DNA of 64,000 nucleotides from Tachypleus tridentatus (taxonomy: Eukaryota; Arthropoda; Merostomata; Xiphosura; Limulidae): NCBI RefSeq assembly GCF_004210375.1, contig NC_134825.1, positions 75,383,558 to 75,447,557 on the forward strand, in the 5' to 3' direction. This document shows positions 1 to 11,106 of this stretch, piece by piece. Positions within the stretch are counted from its first letter, which is position 1. Each line of letters opens with the position of its first letter. Under the pieces are notes generated by a model. That model was not told the DNA's origin. It did no database searches and saw only the letters and a list, made by a program, of their open reading frames with translations. Position numbers and translations under genes: made by a program.

Positions 1-600
1 TACTTTATTCTCTATTCTGAGCTACGAAAAAATATGATCACATATTTTTATATCTGTCATTACCACAATTCATGGAAATCACGTTTTACAGCAGTAAAAC
101 TATTAGTTGTATATTTATTGTGAAACACCTCAGAAACTTGTTTGTGGTTTTTAATTCACCTCTCTATGGTTTCTAAACTTGTTTTTGTTCTGTTTGTTTA
201 TCCGTCATTGCTGCTTGAAAGAGAGTTAATCGAGCTTTAAAAGAACACAGGTTGATAACCATATGATTGCTAAGTATTGCTTGACACCAAAATTCCCATT
301 ATAACGAGTTTTTTATAAAGAAAGGAAAGAGTATTCTTAGACAGTATGTTCTGACAAACATTTCAGAAACTTCTTACTATATATGAAATACTTCCATGAG
401 GTCACGTTTAAGAAAAAGAAATACACAAAGATTCAAAGTACTTCGTCATGTGACTTCTCAATAATAATGGAGAGAACAATACAGAAAGTTTGTACTTTAT
501 ATTAAAACGATTTGAATACGCAAACCAGCAAATCACGTGATAACCATTGCCGATATAAAGTCATAGTGAAACGGCATATATCAGAACTGCATTTTGATAA
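1..600. other. AT-rich non-coding DNA
   Basis: I see no gene, repeat copy or structured element in this stretch. It ends at the TA dinucleotide that flanks the Tc1-like element. Confidence 0.5.
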
Positions 601-658
601 TATACTCTTCAAAAAAAGAAACGCAAAAGGCAAAATTTAAGACAAATTGTTAACAAGT

Positions 659-1099
659 TTATTCCGGGTAGTTCTGTATGACATGTGTGAAACTTTGCAC
701 ATTTATTGCTAAACATCCAAAGTCTGGAAAGTCGAAGTCCATGCTCACCAGTTGAAGTTTAACGTCACTCAACGTCAATAACAAGTATGCCCCGTGAGCA
801 TCAATAACTGCTTGGCATATCCTGCCCATGGAAGCGATGGGATGACGAATCACATCCTGTAGAATGGCTGTCCACTCAGCCTCCAAAGCTGCTGCAAGTT
901 GAGGTAGAGTCTGCAGTTGAGGTTGTCGCCGTCGCAGACGTCGGTCCAACTCGTCCCAAAGATGTTCGATGGGGTTTAAATCTGGTGATCTGGAGGGCCA
1001 GGGAAGAACGTTGATGTTATGGTGCCTCAAGAAGACAGTGGTGAGTCGGGCGTTGTCATGTTGAAAAATGTCGTTGACATTCACCATGATGGGTTGCAC
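659..1099 (-). pseudogene. Tc1-like transposase, C-terminal catalytic fragment
   Basis: This frame holds the second catalytic Asp (QHDNAR) and the catalytic Glu (SRSPDLNPIEHLWDEL) of a DDE transposase. I count 29 residues between them instead of the 34 usual for Tc1 elements, so about five residues have been lost just after the DNAR motif. Together with the missing first catalytic region this shows a dead enzyme. The tail RLRRRQPQLQTLPQL and following residues is typical of the family C-terminus. The N-terminal methionine in this frame is not a natural start. Confidence 0.85.
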
Positions 1100-1106
1100 A
1101 TGGGGC

Positions 1107-1427
1107 CTAAAAATCTCGTCGACGATTGCGTACGGTCTGATCGGAAATCCTACGCAGCCCTGGTATGGTTGAGGCAGTAGACGTCGCAGTGGTGGTCCTA
1201 TCCCGAAGGTGACGTAACCGGATGTTGCGATCTTGTGCGGGCGTGGTCACACGAGGTCTGCCAGATAGTGGACGGTGACAAGTTGATCCATGTTGTTGGT
1301 GACGATTCCATAGCCTTGTGATGGTGCTTTGGTAAACATTCACAGCTCTGGCAACATCTAATCGAGATTCGCCTGCTTCCAAGCGACCAATGGCGTTGTT
1401 GCGTTGTGCTTCAGTCAGTCTTGGCAT
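1107..1427 (-). pseudogene. Tc1-like transposase, N-terminal DNA-binding fragment
   Basis: This 106-codon reading frame starts MPRLTEAQRNNAIGRLEAGE, the usual opening of a Tc1-type transposase. Residues 1-50 form the first helix-turn-helix (DVARAVNVYQSTITRLWNR) and about 60-100 the second (GRPRVTTPAQDR, then RISDQTVRNR). The GRPR linker between the two is visible. The frame stops just after the second helix-turn-helix, where the catalytic domain should begin. The first catalytic aspartate region is absent from the element. It is the upstream half of the broken transposase whose C-terminal part lies at 659-1099. Confidence 0.85.
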
Positions 1428-1749
1428 AACTGTATTGCGTGTCGGTCGCTTAACACTGAGCTATGGAAACCTAGAACCCGTCACTTTTATAGGGATTTTG
1501 CACATGTTGCACTTGCAGAACATGTAGATCTTTCATACAAATTTATTGGACACGAATGCGTTTTGGCGAAAATTCCGTTGTTTTCCACCGTTTTCAAAGT
1601 GCACAACTTTTATTGTCATTTTGGTCTGACAATCAGTGCCTTAACACGTGTAACATCACATACTCTGAGCTTGTAACGTTATTACATATATTTCTTTTTA
1701 AAATAAAAAATATCCCTTTCGCGTTTCTTTTTTTGAAGAGTATATCTGA

Positions 1750-2149
1750 CCTTTCATAGATATGTAAGTCTCCCACAAATGTCCCTCTATTTAGAAAGTT
1801 GTATAACAACCCTTTCCGACTAAAAATATTTATACATTTAGATCATAACATGTGTTTAGTTCTAGGTTTTAGAACTTCCAGAAACTTTGACAAACAAAGA
1901 AATATGAATCAACACGAGGCACCATGATTGTCTTGAAAGAGACCTTCAACTAGTTGTACCCAGCCCTAGTAAGCAATGTTGTCAGTCATAAGAGCCATTC
2001 ACGTGTCCCTGAAAGCAGTACGCAACATAATCAAGAAAGCTCTATGTCTGGAAAAGTTCCCTGAGTAACATCTACACAAAATTATCGCACGAAATATTTC
2101 ACGAAAACATAGTTATATGTATATACATACAACTCAGAAATTTCTTATT
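1750..2149. other. AT-rich non-coding DNA
   Basis: I see no recognisable feature between the Tc1-like element and the following degenerate tandem repeat. Confidence 0.4.
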
Positions 2150-2395
2150 GTAGTGGCATTCTAAATTGTCCCATCAAATATGACAGACCACTTATTCTAG
2201 TCTCATCTTGAACAGTACCACAAAAACAGATAGATCATTTAGTTAGTCTAGTCTTACGGAACTGTTCTATCACACAAGAAATAATGCTTATTCTAGAATC
2301 ATACTGAATTGTACCATTAGAGAGAAGTGACTTTTCATTCTAGCCTTGTATTGAACAGTACCACCAAACAAGATAGATACCTTTAGTTTCACGTT
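2150..2395. repeat. degenerate minisatellite, unit about 50-60 bp
   Basis: Phrases of the type CTTATTCTAGTCTCATCTTG followed by AACAGTACCAC recur about four times (near 2192, 2245, 2288 and 2334) with many substitutions and variable spacing. This looks like an old tandem array. Confidence 0.55.
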
Positions 2396-2815
2396 TAGTT
2401 ACACAATGAAACAATTATTTCCCATATGGTGACATACTATAACTGAACACTAAACCTTCTTGGTGATTGAAGAGATTAATTATATCCTTAAAAAGTGCAA
2501 ATTATGACGTCATCCTGATAAATACATCTTGATACAGATTTTGTAACACATTATGTAACTTATGTAACTTAACTTTTATGTAACTTAACATTTTTACAAT
2601 AAACATTTTGGTCTTCCTAAATTATTACATATAAAAAAACATTACCTATGTACCCCTTTTTAAAATTAACAGGCATTTAAGTACATTGTGATGCAATTGA
2701 CGCAATAGAAAAACCTATTGTAACTTAATCATCTAAAAATTACTTTGAACAAATATTTGCATTTATTCACGATGGAGTTAAAAACACGTGTATTTTGAAA
2801 TGGTTTTGGTTTTCG
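2396..2815. other. AT-rich non-coding DNA with a short TATGTAACTTA tandem
   Basis: Apart from three tandem copies of TATGTAACTTA-like units at about 2552-2590, nothing is recognisable here. Confidence 0.4.
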
Positions 2816-3190
2816 TCCTTCAACGCAAAACTGAATACTGTTTATAGTCATTATCATCACTAGATATTCCAGTAATCAGTTGTAACGTGTATTCCAATGT
2901 TTATAACCGTTATTATCGTCCAACATCTCAGCAACCAGTTGTATGAAACGTGTGTGTACGTTTTTTATACCAAATCTACACGGGCTATCTGCTGAGTCCA
3001 CCAAAAGAAATCAATCGAACCCCTGATTTTAGCATTGTAAGTCCGTAGGCTTACTGCTGTACCAGCAGAGAACGTAAGTAATGTGTCTTCCTGAGTTTAT
3101 AACCGTGATTATCTCCAATTATTCCAACAACTAGTTGTAAGTAATGTGTCTTTCAGTGCTCATAATATTCCAGCAACAAATGCTTTCTAA
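2816..3190. repeat. degenerate minisatellite, unit about 60 bp, split by a SINE-B
   Basis: Units with GTTTATAACCGTTATTATC, then an AACATCTCAGCAACCAGTTG-like stretch, recur before and after the SINE at 2965-3072. The array must predate that insertion. Confidence 0.6.
2965..3072 (-). mobile_element. SINE-B copy inside a minisatellite
   Basis: Reading the minus strand gives a tRNA-Val-like head with CGATTGATTTC in place of the usual GGTTCGATTCC B box, then the ACTCAGCAGATAGCCCG-type tail. The copy is nearly full length and interrupts the surrounding tandem units. Confidence 0.75.
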
Positions 3191-3296
3191 AGATTTTCCT
3201 TTTTGTTGCTAACTTTATAAATATGCGTGAATATATAAATGTGTTTTACAAAATGTAGCAGAAACTTTTATCTTTCTAATATTTACCTCTTGTTCC

Positions 3297-3420
3297 ATCT
3301 ATCAGTGGCACAGAGGCATGTCTGTGAATGTATACTGCTCTAAATCGAGTTTCAATACCCATGGTGGGCAGAGCACAAATGACCATTTGAGTAGTTTTGT
3401 GTTTAATAACAAATAACTAT
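3297..3420 (+). mobile_element. SINE-C copy
   Basis: The head has the A-box-like AGTGGCACAGAGGCATG, a GAGTTTCAATACCC B-box region and the GGTGGGCAGAGCACA body. The tail GTAGTTTTGTGTTTAATAAC matches other SINE-C copies in the window. Confidence 0.75.
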
Positions 3421-4039
3421 CGTTCAATTTTAATACGTTTTATTATTCTTGAGTACTAAAATCATTATCAAGATGAAATATTAGTTAAAACTATTTTTAT
3501 TTCATACAAAGTATGCAACGTCACATATGTATCTAAGAGGAAAAAAGAAACAACCGAGCTGTACTATAGAAGTTAATTTCTAATTCATATTTTCTTAATG
3601 TAATAATCATGTAATAAATAATTTATAAGATTCGGACACGTACATTCGCCTATGCATGCAGAACATGTTTGAAAGAAAGCAGCTTTAAATATTCAACATT
3701 TACCATTGAATCTGGTGTTTATAATCCTTCATTTAAGAGAAATTCCAAGTAAAATGTTGGTAATACTATTGAAAGAAAGCGCCAGTCGAATTAGAAAAAA
3801 ACACAGATGTTGAAATTTACATTTCGACGTCGTTATTGTATCATGGCAGTGACTGATGACAGATAACTAACACTCGAAATAGAAATTTTATAATCTGTGT
3901 CTAAGTAAATTTTTATGCAGTTACCTTGAGAAATATAAAGATATGATATTAACCTCCTTACGGGCTATTGACATATTCGTTTAAACCTCTTTTAGAATCT
4001 TGGAGTTCTGCAGCGGCAGCTAAACACCGAAAATGTTAA
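3421..4039. other. AT-rich non-coding DNA
   Basis: No gene or repeat is recognisable here. Confidence 0.4.
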
Positions 4040-4280
4040 CCAACATTACCTGGTGGATAAGGCATTCGACTCGCAATTTGAGGGTCGCGAATTCGAATTC
4101 CCGTCCCAGCAAACATGCTTTTCCTTTCAGTTATTTTGTAACGATCAATCCCACTATTTGTTGATAAAAGAGCACCCCAAAAAGTTGGCGGTGGGTGGTG
4201 ATGACTAGTACCTTCCCTCTGGTTATCTCACAAAGCTCCCTTGTAGTTTTGCGCGAAATTCAATAACAGACAAACAAAAC
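4040..4280 (+). mobile_element. SINE-A copy, diverged head
   Basis: The head is eroded at its first bases, but GGGTCGCGAATTCGAATTCC marks the B box. The TTGGCGGTGGGTGGTGATGA body and the GCGCGAAATTCAATAAC tail with CAAA repeats are clear. Confidence 0.85.
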
Positions 4281-4429
4281 TGGAAACGTCTATGGAATCA
4301 CCATTATTCATAAACAGCTGCAACATGGAAAATCACAGCAATAAATAAATGAGCATGCCAAGAAAAAACAAACATTTACCAAATATAAATGTCAGGTGGA
4401 ATTGCAAATAGATGATTGAAAAAGACATT

Positions 4430-4606
4430 AAATTATTCTTGATGAAACTTTGTAGAATATATGGCAACTGCCTATTGTGGAGACATCCCCTACACACACA
4501 CAATGACCTGAAGACGCAAGGCGGAAGACTTTCGAAACGCCGTCCTCTACACTTGTGTCTCCACAACAGACAGTTGCCGTCCATTCAACAAAGTTTTATC
4601 ATGAAT
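4430..4606. repeat. large inverted repeat, arms about 50 bp, CTGAAGA core
   Basis: The left arm (AAACTTTGTAGAATATATGG onward, from about 4434) pairs with the right arm ending at about 4606 over some 50 bp with scattered mismatches. The arms share GGCAACTG and TGTGGAGACA blocks. The 70-bp centre contains CTGAAGACGCAAGGCGGAAG followed by TTTCGAAACG. As a result both strands contain similar open frames, which are by-products of the palindrome and not genes. Confidence 0.85.
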
Positions 4607-4727
4607 TCTCTGCTCAAACATTCTATCAAAGAATTAAATAATGCTGAGATATTAAAAGCGAACCTACTTCATGGTTTACAGGCAACTAAAATTCGTTTTA
4701 TTATTTATTTCATTCATGTTCAGATAG

Positions 4728-4838
4728 GCGTCTCTAGTGAGTCAGTGGAAAGTTTAAGGACTTACAACTCTAAAATATGGAGTTTTATTTTCCCCAGTTG
4801 ACTGTTTGCAGATACCCATTGTGTTATTTGGACTAAAA
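4728..4838 (+). mobile_element. SINE-B/C-like degenerate copy
   Basis: GGACTTACAACTCTAAAATA resembles the anticodon region of the tRNA-Val-like heads, and GCAGATACCCATTGTGT resembles the tail. The rest is strongly diverged, so the group cannot be fixed. Confidence 0.5.
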
Positions 4839-5095
4839 ACAACAATTATATACGTACTTTGTAGATTCCATGTGTTTTTTGTGTTTTTAAATATAAGACG
4901 TGTCTCTTAAAGCGCTGTCTTTATTCTTATCATACTTTTGGACTGCTCAGGCCTTCTTAGCGATTTAGGATCTTTGGCATAAACAATAACGATTGCAAGA
5001 TATTATAGTTTGGAAAAAAAATAATAAATAAAAACATTTAATAACACGAAATAAATACTTAATTTGAATAAAATCTGAACATATATTTACTTCTT

Positions 5096-5212
5096 GAAAA
5101 GCTCCCCAGTGACACATCTTCGGACATATACTGCTAAAACCGTGTTTCGATTCTCTTAGTGAGCAGAGCACAGCTAGCCCTTTATGTAGCTTTGTGCTCA
5201 ATAACAAAAAAA
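5096..5212 (+). mobile_element. SINE-C copy
   Basis: The copy is complete from CCCCAGTGACACA to GTAGCTTTGTGCTCAATAAC, and its B box reads GTTTCGATTCTC. It ends in an A-rich tail. Confidence 0.8.
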
Positions 5213-5280
5213 AAGACAACTTTTTGTAAAATTATCAAAAAGAAAGAAAATGCTATGATAAAAGTAAGTTACTACTACAA

Positions 5281-5558
5281 TTTGTTTTGTTTTCAATTTC
5301 GCGCAGAGCTGCACAAGGGCTGGCTACGCAACCGTTCCTAACTTAGCAGTGAAATACTAAACTAGAGGGAGGACAGCTAGTCATCATCACCCACCGCCAA
5401 CGTTTGGATTATTACTTTACCAACAAATAGTGGGATTAAACGTCACATAATAACACTCTCATGGCTGAAAAGACGAGTATGGTTGGTGGAACATGGATTC
5501 GCAGCCGAGACCCTATGATAACGAGTCGAGCGTTCTAATCACCTGGCTGTGCTGGGCC
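5281..5558 (-). mobile_element. SINE-A copy, full length
   Basis: On the minus strand it runs from GGCCCAGCACAGCCAGGTG through the body to GCGCGAAATTGAAAAC. The B box is decayed. Confidence 0.9.
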
Positions 5559-5901
5559 AACTACTACAGAGTAAGTTATAATTAAAAACTTCTTTCGTTG
5601 CTGTTATATAGTCACAGAAATATCAGTTTCTTTACTTCTCACTCGTATCCCACACTAAGGACACTGGATGGGAAGATTCTCCGTCTTTTTTTTTAGTGCA
5701 CTAAAATGAATGGAAGATACTGAGGTCAAGTACTATGCTATATCTAATGGGCATATAATTATGATCTACGCAGCATTAGAGAAAAGAAGTTATACACGAG
5801 CATACACATTTACTACTCTTGTTTGAAAATGATTGTCGCCTCTGGTGTTCTAATATTTTCATTTTCTAGGGTAAAAAGTCATGCTTTAAGATCTTTATAC
5901 G

Positions 5902-6177
5902 GGCCCGGCATGGCCAATCGTGTTACGGCGTTCGACTCGTAATCCGAGGGTCATGGGTTCGAATCCCGGTATCACCAAACATGCTCGCCCTCCCAGCCGT
6001 GGGAGCGTTATAATGTGACGGTCAATCCCACTATTCGTTGGTAAAAGAGTAGCCCAAGAGTTGGCGGTGGGTGTTGATGACTAGCTGCCTTCCCTCTAGT
6101 CTTACACTGCTAAATTAGGGACGGCTAGCACATATAGCTCTTGAGTAGCTTTGCGCGAAATTCAAAAAACAAAAACA
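5902..6177 (+). mobile_element. SINE-A copy, full length
   Basis: This is one of the better preserved copies: GGCCCGGCATGGCCAATCG head, intact GGTTCGAATCC B box, and a tail ending TTCAAAAAACAAAAAC. Confidence 0.95.
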
Positions 6178-6399
6178 GATCTTTGTACGAGTACCATCGT
6201 TTGTTTTTTTATTTATGTTAATAACACTTATGAAGCCTTGAGAAACCAACTTGGTCTGTATACCGTCTGATGATGTTAATATTGTGTTGCTTTCGTCCTG
6301 TTGTGCAAAAGGAAATTACATCGCGAGTACTTTTATCAGAACTGGGTTTCTGCCAAGGTTAGAAATATGGATTTTTTTTTATGTTTCTTGTTCTTCCAG

Positions 6400-6489
6400 A
6401 AATTTAACGACGATTACAAATCTGTTATATCTCGCATTACAGTCTACACGAAACATAACACCCTATCACAGGATGTATTTGTCACATGA
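6400..6489 (+). CDS. candidate terminal exon, unidentified
   Basis: A strong 3' splice-site-like tract (T-rich, ending TTCTTGTTCTTCCAG at 6399) precedes an open frame of 29 codons. It starts KFNDDYKSVISRITVYTKHN and ends at TGA 6487-6489. An AATAAA lies at 6582-6587, about 95 bp after the stop, where a poly(A) signal could sit. The translation is polar and looks protein-like, but I recognise no family. The same frame is open upstream to 6301, so the splice site is not required. It could be a chance frame in AT-rich DNA. No partner exon was found. Confidence 0.25.
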   Translation, partial: KFNDDYKSVISRITVYTKHNTLSQDVFVT

Positions 6490-6851
6490 TTTTCACAAAT
6501 AATCTTTCTGGAGTGGACACAAAACAACATCAATGTCCGATTATCTCTTGGAGTGAGCCCAAAGTCGACGTCTGAAGTAAAAATAAAGTGGCACAAAATA
6601 GTCCGTTAATTCCAAAAGAAACATGGATAATTCTCCTCGAGTTTTCTTAATGTTAAAAGGCGTCTGTGTAATGAGTCTTAAACCTTAATACATTTATCAG
6701 TGTATTCATATCATTGCTTTAGTGAGAGAGATATTTATTTAACTGATTAAAAGCTATGTTAAAAAGAAAATATAAGAGCATCACTCGTCAGCTCCGCCAA
6801 CATTGGCTGCAACAATAAACAGAATACGATTAAATGAATCCAAATATTATT

Positions 6852-7067
6852 GAATATTAATGGTATTATTTGCCTATAAAATATCATGGAATATTAATGG
6901 AATTACGTTCCTATAAAATATCATGAAGTATTAATGGCATTACGTGCCTATAAAATATCATGAAATATTAATGGCATTACGTGCCTATAAAATATCATGG
7001 AATATTAATGGGATTACGTGTCTATAAAATATCATGGAATATTAATGGTATTATGTGCCTATAAAAT
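6852..7067. repeat. minisatellite, 37-bp unit, 5.8 copies
   Basis: Six head-to-tail copies start at 6852, 6889, 6926, 6963, 7000 and 7037. Each begins GAATATTAATGG and ends CCTATAAAATATCATG. The copies differ by only a few substitutions, which makes this the best preserved array in the window. Confidence 0.95.
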
Positions 7068-8290
7068 TAACAAAGAAATGCTTTGAACCCAAAACGTTTA
7101 TTAAAGTACAACATGATATTTTCTGTGTTGTGTAGGATTGGAATATGTAATCTTTCAACGCTGCTCCATATCTTGTGCTCTTTTGACGGTCGGGCTAGAA
7201 TCCATATCACGCCACTTTCAAACACGAGATTTATTTTATCTTAAGCAGGATGAGTAGGCGCCTCATAAACACACCAGAAATGATAAGCCAATGACGTTAT
7301 CTTATCCAATGAATGAACACGATGTAGGGGTGGAGAGCAAACTGTAATCTAAGAGTTATGAAGGTAAAACCTTGCTTGTTTTTTGGGGTCATTACTGAAA
7401 GGTTATTAATGCACTTATATGTTTAAAATATTTAGATAATGTAGTTTCTTTGCAACAGCAAAACTTATGATAGCCAATCAATGAATAAACCAATCTTGAA
7501 ACATCAATGAAACTTAATAAAAGTATAGTTTTAAAAAACGATGTGAAATTCAAATAATTTTTAACATACATTCTTCTAGAAATTTAACATTAATTTTAAG
7601 AGACTCTAAATGTATTTTTACTTTATATAGCTATGTAATTGAATATTTTATACCCTTTTCTGACACTTTAATTCCACTAAAGTACAAAGTGTAGGTTTAT
7701 AAGTTTAGGCGTACACAAAGTTAGTAAGAGAAAAGAAGGTAGCAAGATTTTAATCTTTTAACTCAATGTGCACATGCCACGACAATTTACGGAGTGCCAT
7801 TCAACATGGTATTGAGTATTTGATATCATTGTACCCTAAATCGCTGATTTACTGACAGTCCGTGGCAGAGGAGAATAAATGCCAGAAACAATAAACAGGG
7901 ATTCTAAAAAAACTATAGGTATGCATTACGAAGGTTCTAGAAATTATTTAAATGCAATATGTGATCTGTACAGTGGACAAAAGTAATTTTATTTTTCATT
8001 TGAACATGATTGTTTACCCTGACTTGTCGAAGCTTAAGACAGACTGACGTTGTCAATTTACAAATATTTTATAAGACAGACGATTTTTTATTGATAACAT
8101 ATTTCTACCTTTTACAAAATGTTATTTCATTAGATACACTTAATAAATTCAACATTCCGTCTCCAACACGGGGTAGAGCGAATAGCCGATTCCGTGCGCA
8201 TCCAATAATGAAATAGTTTAAGAAAAAATAAGGAGGTATTATATACACGTATATCATAAAGCACTAATTTTATATTTATTATCAAGAATT
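7068..8290. other. AT-rich non-coding DNA
   Basis: I see no repeat copy or credible coding region. An open frame at 8010-8216 translates to unrecognised sequence and is probably chance. Confidence 0.4.
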
Positions 8291-8571
8291 ATTTGTTTGT
8301 TTTTTTTCTTAATTTCGCGCAAAGCTACACGAGGGCTATCTACGATAGTCGTCCCTAATTTATCATTATAAGAGAAGAGGAAAAGCAGCTAGTTGACATT
8401 AACCACCGCAAGCTCTTGGGCTACTCTTTTACCAAAGAATAGTGGGATTGACGGTAACATTATAACACAACCACGACTGAAAGGGCGAGTATGTTTGGTG
8501 TGAAGGGAATTCGTACCCATGATCCTCAAATTACGAGTAAAGCACTCTAACCATCTGGTCATGCCGAGCTG
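8291..8571 (-). mobile_element. SINE-A copy, full length
   Basis: On the minus strand the head is AGCTCGGCATGACCAGATGG. All body blocks are present and the A/T-rich tail lies at 8291-8305. Confidence 0.9.
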
Positions 8572-8645
8572 CATCATAAGTTGCTGATCATTCATGAGGA
8601 CATAGCGGAGTACCATTACTAATCAATTTCACTCTCTGTTTGAAA

Positions 8646-8768
8646 TTGTCCCTCGCTGGTACAGAGTAAGTTTAGTGATTTACAACACTAAAATAAAGGG
8701 TTCGATTCCCCTCGGTAGATTCATAAGATAGCCAGATATGGGTTTGTTATAAGAAAAACACACACACA
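8646..8768 (+). mobile_element. SINE-B copy with (CA)n end
   Basis: CGCTGGTACAGAGTAAG begins the head and the B box reads GGTTCGATTCC. The tail GTTATAAGAAAAACACACAC finishes the copy. Confidence 0.85.
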
Positions 8769-8899
8769 CTGTTGAAGTATATCATAACTAAGTGTTTTTT
8801 TTAACATGACTGAACACTTACCGTAAGTTTGACGTTGTATCTAAGTAGGACTATGAAACATTTTATCTATGTCTTCACCTGGAGAAAGTATGACTTACA

Positions 8900-9003
8900 T
8901 AACACAATACTGATGAAGATATATCAAATATTACTGTAAGATTAACACACAATACTGACAACTTTAATGATGAAGATATATCAAATATTACTGTGAAACT
9001 AAC
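8900..9003. repeat. tandem duplication, 57-bp period, two copies
   Basis: The block GATGAAGATATATCAAATAT followed by TACTGT occurs at 8912-8937 and again unchanged at 8969-8994. AACACAATACTGA precedes the first copy and a similar stretch lies ahead of the second. Confidence 0.8.
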
Positions 9004-9889
9004 AAATATGCTCACGCGTACGATTTGTATATTTAGATACACTTGAACTGTATAGAGACAATAACTGAGTATAGTGTCTAAGCAGCTATTCTGACAGCTC
9101 CCTAAACCTAGACATGTTTCCTATTATATCCTCATCCATGTTCAAATTCTAACTGCCAAAGAGCATAGAATGTTTAGAAATTGGCTTGGAATGTCTTTTG
9201 TAGATATTTCACTATTACCAATAACATTGCTTTCGAGCAGGTAGGAAATACTTCGACTGTATCTGCATCCTATCATACTGCGTGACAAAGTAAGCACCTG
9301 TCATTTTAAATCCCCCAATATCAACCAGTTACTCTAAATACATTATTTATAATTCTAATTTGAACAAAGTATAAACTTAAGTGCCCTAATTACTGGTACT
9401 TTTTCATAGAGAAGTGTCGCTTTAACCTTTATAATTACACATGAGAGGAGGAAACGGATATCAGGAGAAAAATTAAATACTAACTTGTCAGCACTGTAAA
9501 CCATTATTTGATAAACCTAACAATTACTAGTCGTCAGGCTTCAACAAATACTAACAGTTTTGCAAGCAGTAATTAACATTTGAACATCGTAAGAACTACA
9601 ACAAATTGTATAAGTTAAAATTTACTATCGTTACAAGAGCCAGGAACTACATATAATTGAATAACCTGACACGCGTTTCCGTGGTTGACTCGTTGAATTG
9701 CTTGACAAATATTAAAGCAAAATGTTATACATTTTTCCTTTTTTATTTTCCTTAAAAGTTTTAGAACATAATCAAGGTCAAGAATGACAAGAAATTTAAT
9801 TTTTATTTTTTATATTTGGAATAACAATTGATTTTATGCCTAGAAATTAAGAAAATATTAATCAGTTTCCGGATGTAACAAATCTTTCG
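9004..9889. other. AT-rich non-coding DNA
   Basis: Nothing recognisable was found here. Confidence 0.4.
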
Positions 9890-10115
9890 TGAGTTGTGGT
9901 GAATGTTTAATTTGTGCGAGTGAAGACAAAGTCATGAAATGTTCAAGTCATAACTTATATTGAATAAAAAGAGAGGCACGAAATGTTCAGGTGCTCATTT
10001 TTATTGAGGGAATAGAAAGACGCGAAATATTTAGGTAATAACCTTCTTCGAATGGAAAAAGAGTCACGAAATTTTCAAGTTATATCTTCATCGAGCAGTG
10101 GAAAAATTTAGGTAT
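9890..10115. repeat. minisatellite, 44-bp unit, about 4-5 copies
   Basis: The phrase CACGAAATGTTCAGGT or a near variant starts a unit with AAAT at 9937, 9981, 10025 and 10069, giving an exact 44-bp spacing. Substitutions between units are frequent. Confidence 0.85.
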
Positions 10116-11106
10116 GAGGTAGACAGAATGCTATGCGAATTGTTTGAAAACTAATTATATTTAAATGGAATTGTTTGTATCGATTCGATTTATTATTGTT
10201 TTACCCTAACAACAAGTCCTTCCAAAATATAAAGTTTGTTTGGAAATATATGTATATATATATATAAGTTTAATTCCAAACTCTCAATTTATTCAAAAAG
10301 AAAAACAACTACATTAATCGTGTAGTACGAATTACGAAGTGGTGTAATTTATTGAGGAATAAGATGGAATTGCCGTCATCAATCTTACCACAATTGCCGA
10401 GAACCGAATCACGTACTACAGTACGGTAGGAGGAACCCTCTAACATATTAGAAGGTTTCGATATTCTGAAAGTCTAATGCCTGATGGCGATTTCCCATCA
10501 AACAAGTAACTCTAAATGCATAATCAAATGATATAATCTTAATGATATGGAAATATTCTTATGACATGGAGTTTCAAAGCTAAAGAATATCTGCAGTGCA
10601 CAGACTGAGTCGTCCCACCAGGTTCTACAATGAAGTATTTGTTAGATATACATTATCTGCTATTCTACAGACTCGTAACTGATACATGGAGTATGACAGT
10701 CGATTCAAGTGTATTTTTCATCCATTTATATTCCAGATTTTTGAATGAAATTAACATAAATTATTCCGTATCAAGGAACATGAGCAGTAAATGCTATTTG
10801 ATAAACCAATTGAAATGTTTAATATCGAGAAACAGATAATATCAACACCGTCTATACATTACTGCTTGAAATAGGTACATAATTCAGGTTCACCTTCCCA
10901 TTCAACAACACACTATAAAATTATTATACAGCGAAGGTTTTGTTTTATGTTGTTTTTTAAGATTGCTGGCTATCTTAGTTACTTTGGTGTTCTATGTTTC
11001 AGCATTCTTATCATGAAAGACATACACTAGTTTTATTTCTTGATAGACTTAACAAACTCATTATACACGAAAGAGATTTTAACCAGGAATCTATACTTTT
11101 TTTTCT
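10116..11106. other. AT-rich non-coding DNA
   Basis: A short TA dinucleotide run lies at about 10252-10265. An open frame at 10630-10839 shows no recognisable motif and I do not call it a gene. Confidence 0.4.

Larger units (their letters stand above)
603..1742 (-). mobile_element. Tc1/mariner element, internally deleted, both ends present
   Basis: Both ends carry the same inverted terminal repeat (TACTCTTCAAAAAAAGAAAC at the left edge, its near-perfect complement at the right edge). TA dinucleotides at 601-602 and 1743-1744 fit the TA target duplication of this superfamily. The interior encodes, on the minus strand, an N-terminal DNA-binding part and a C-terminal catalytic part of one transposase. 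At 1140 bp the element is too short for a full transposase of about 340 residues. The middle of the protein is missing, so this copy should be non-autonomous. Because both ends persist it could still be moved by a transposase supplied elsewhere. Confidence 0.9.

Noticed and set aside
1404..1759. Plus-strand ORFs at the right end of the first Tc1 element
   Set aside because: They lie in the element's non-coding end and share no similarity with known proteins.
4412..4801. 129-codon open frame as a gene
   Set aside because: It spans the large inverted repeat, and the opposite strand encodes a near-identical peptide (CLHNRQLP on both). This is a palindrome effect.
6852..7067. CRISPR array
   Set aside because: The repeated unit is continuous with no spacers of differing sequence, and the surroundings are eukaryotic. 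It is a minisatellite.
10252..10265. TA dinucleotide runs (also near 12288 and 55902)
   Set aside because: They are too short to be notable in DNA of this composition.
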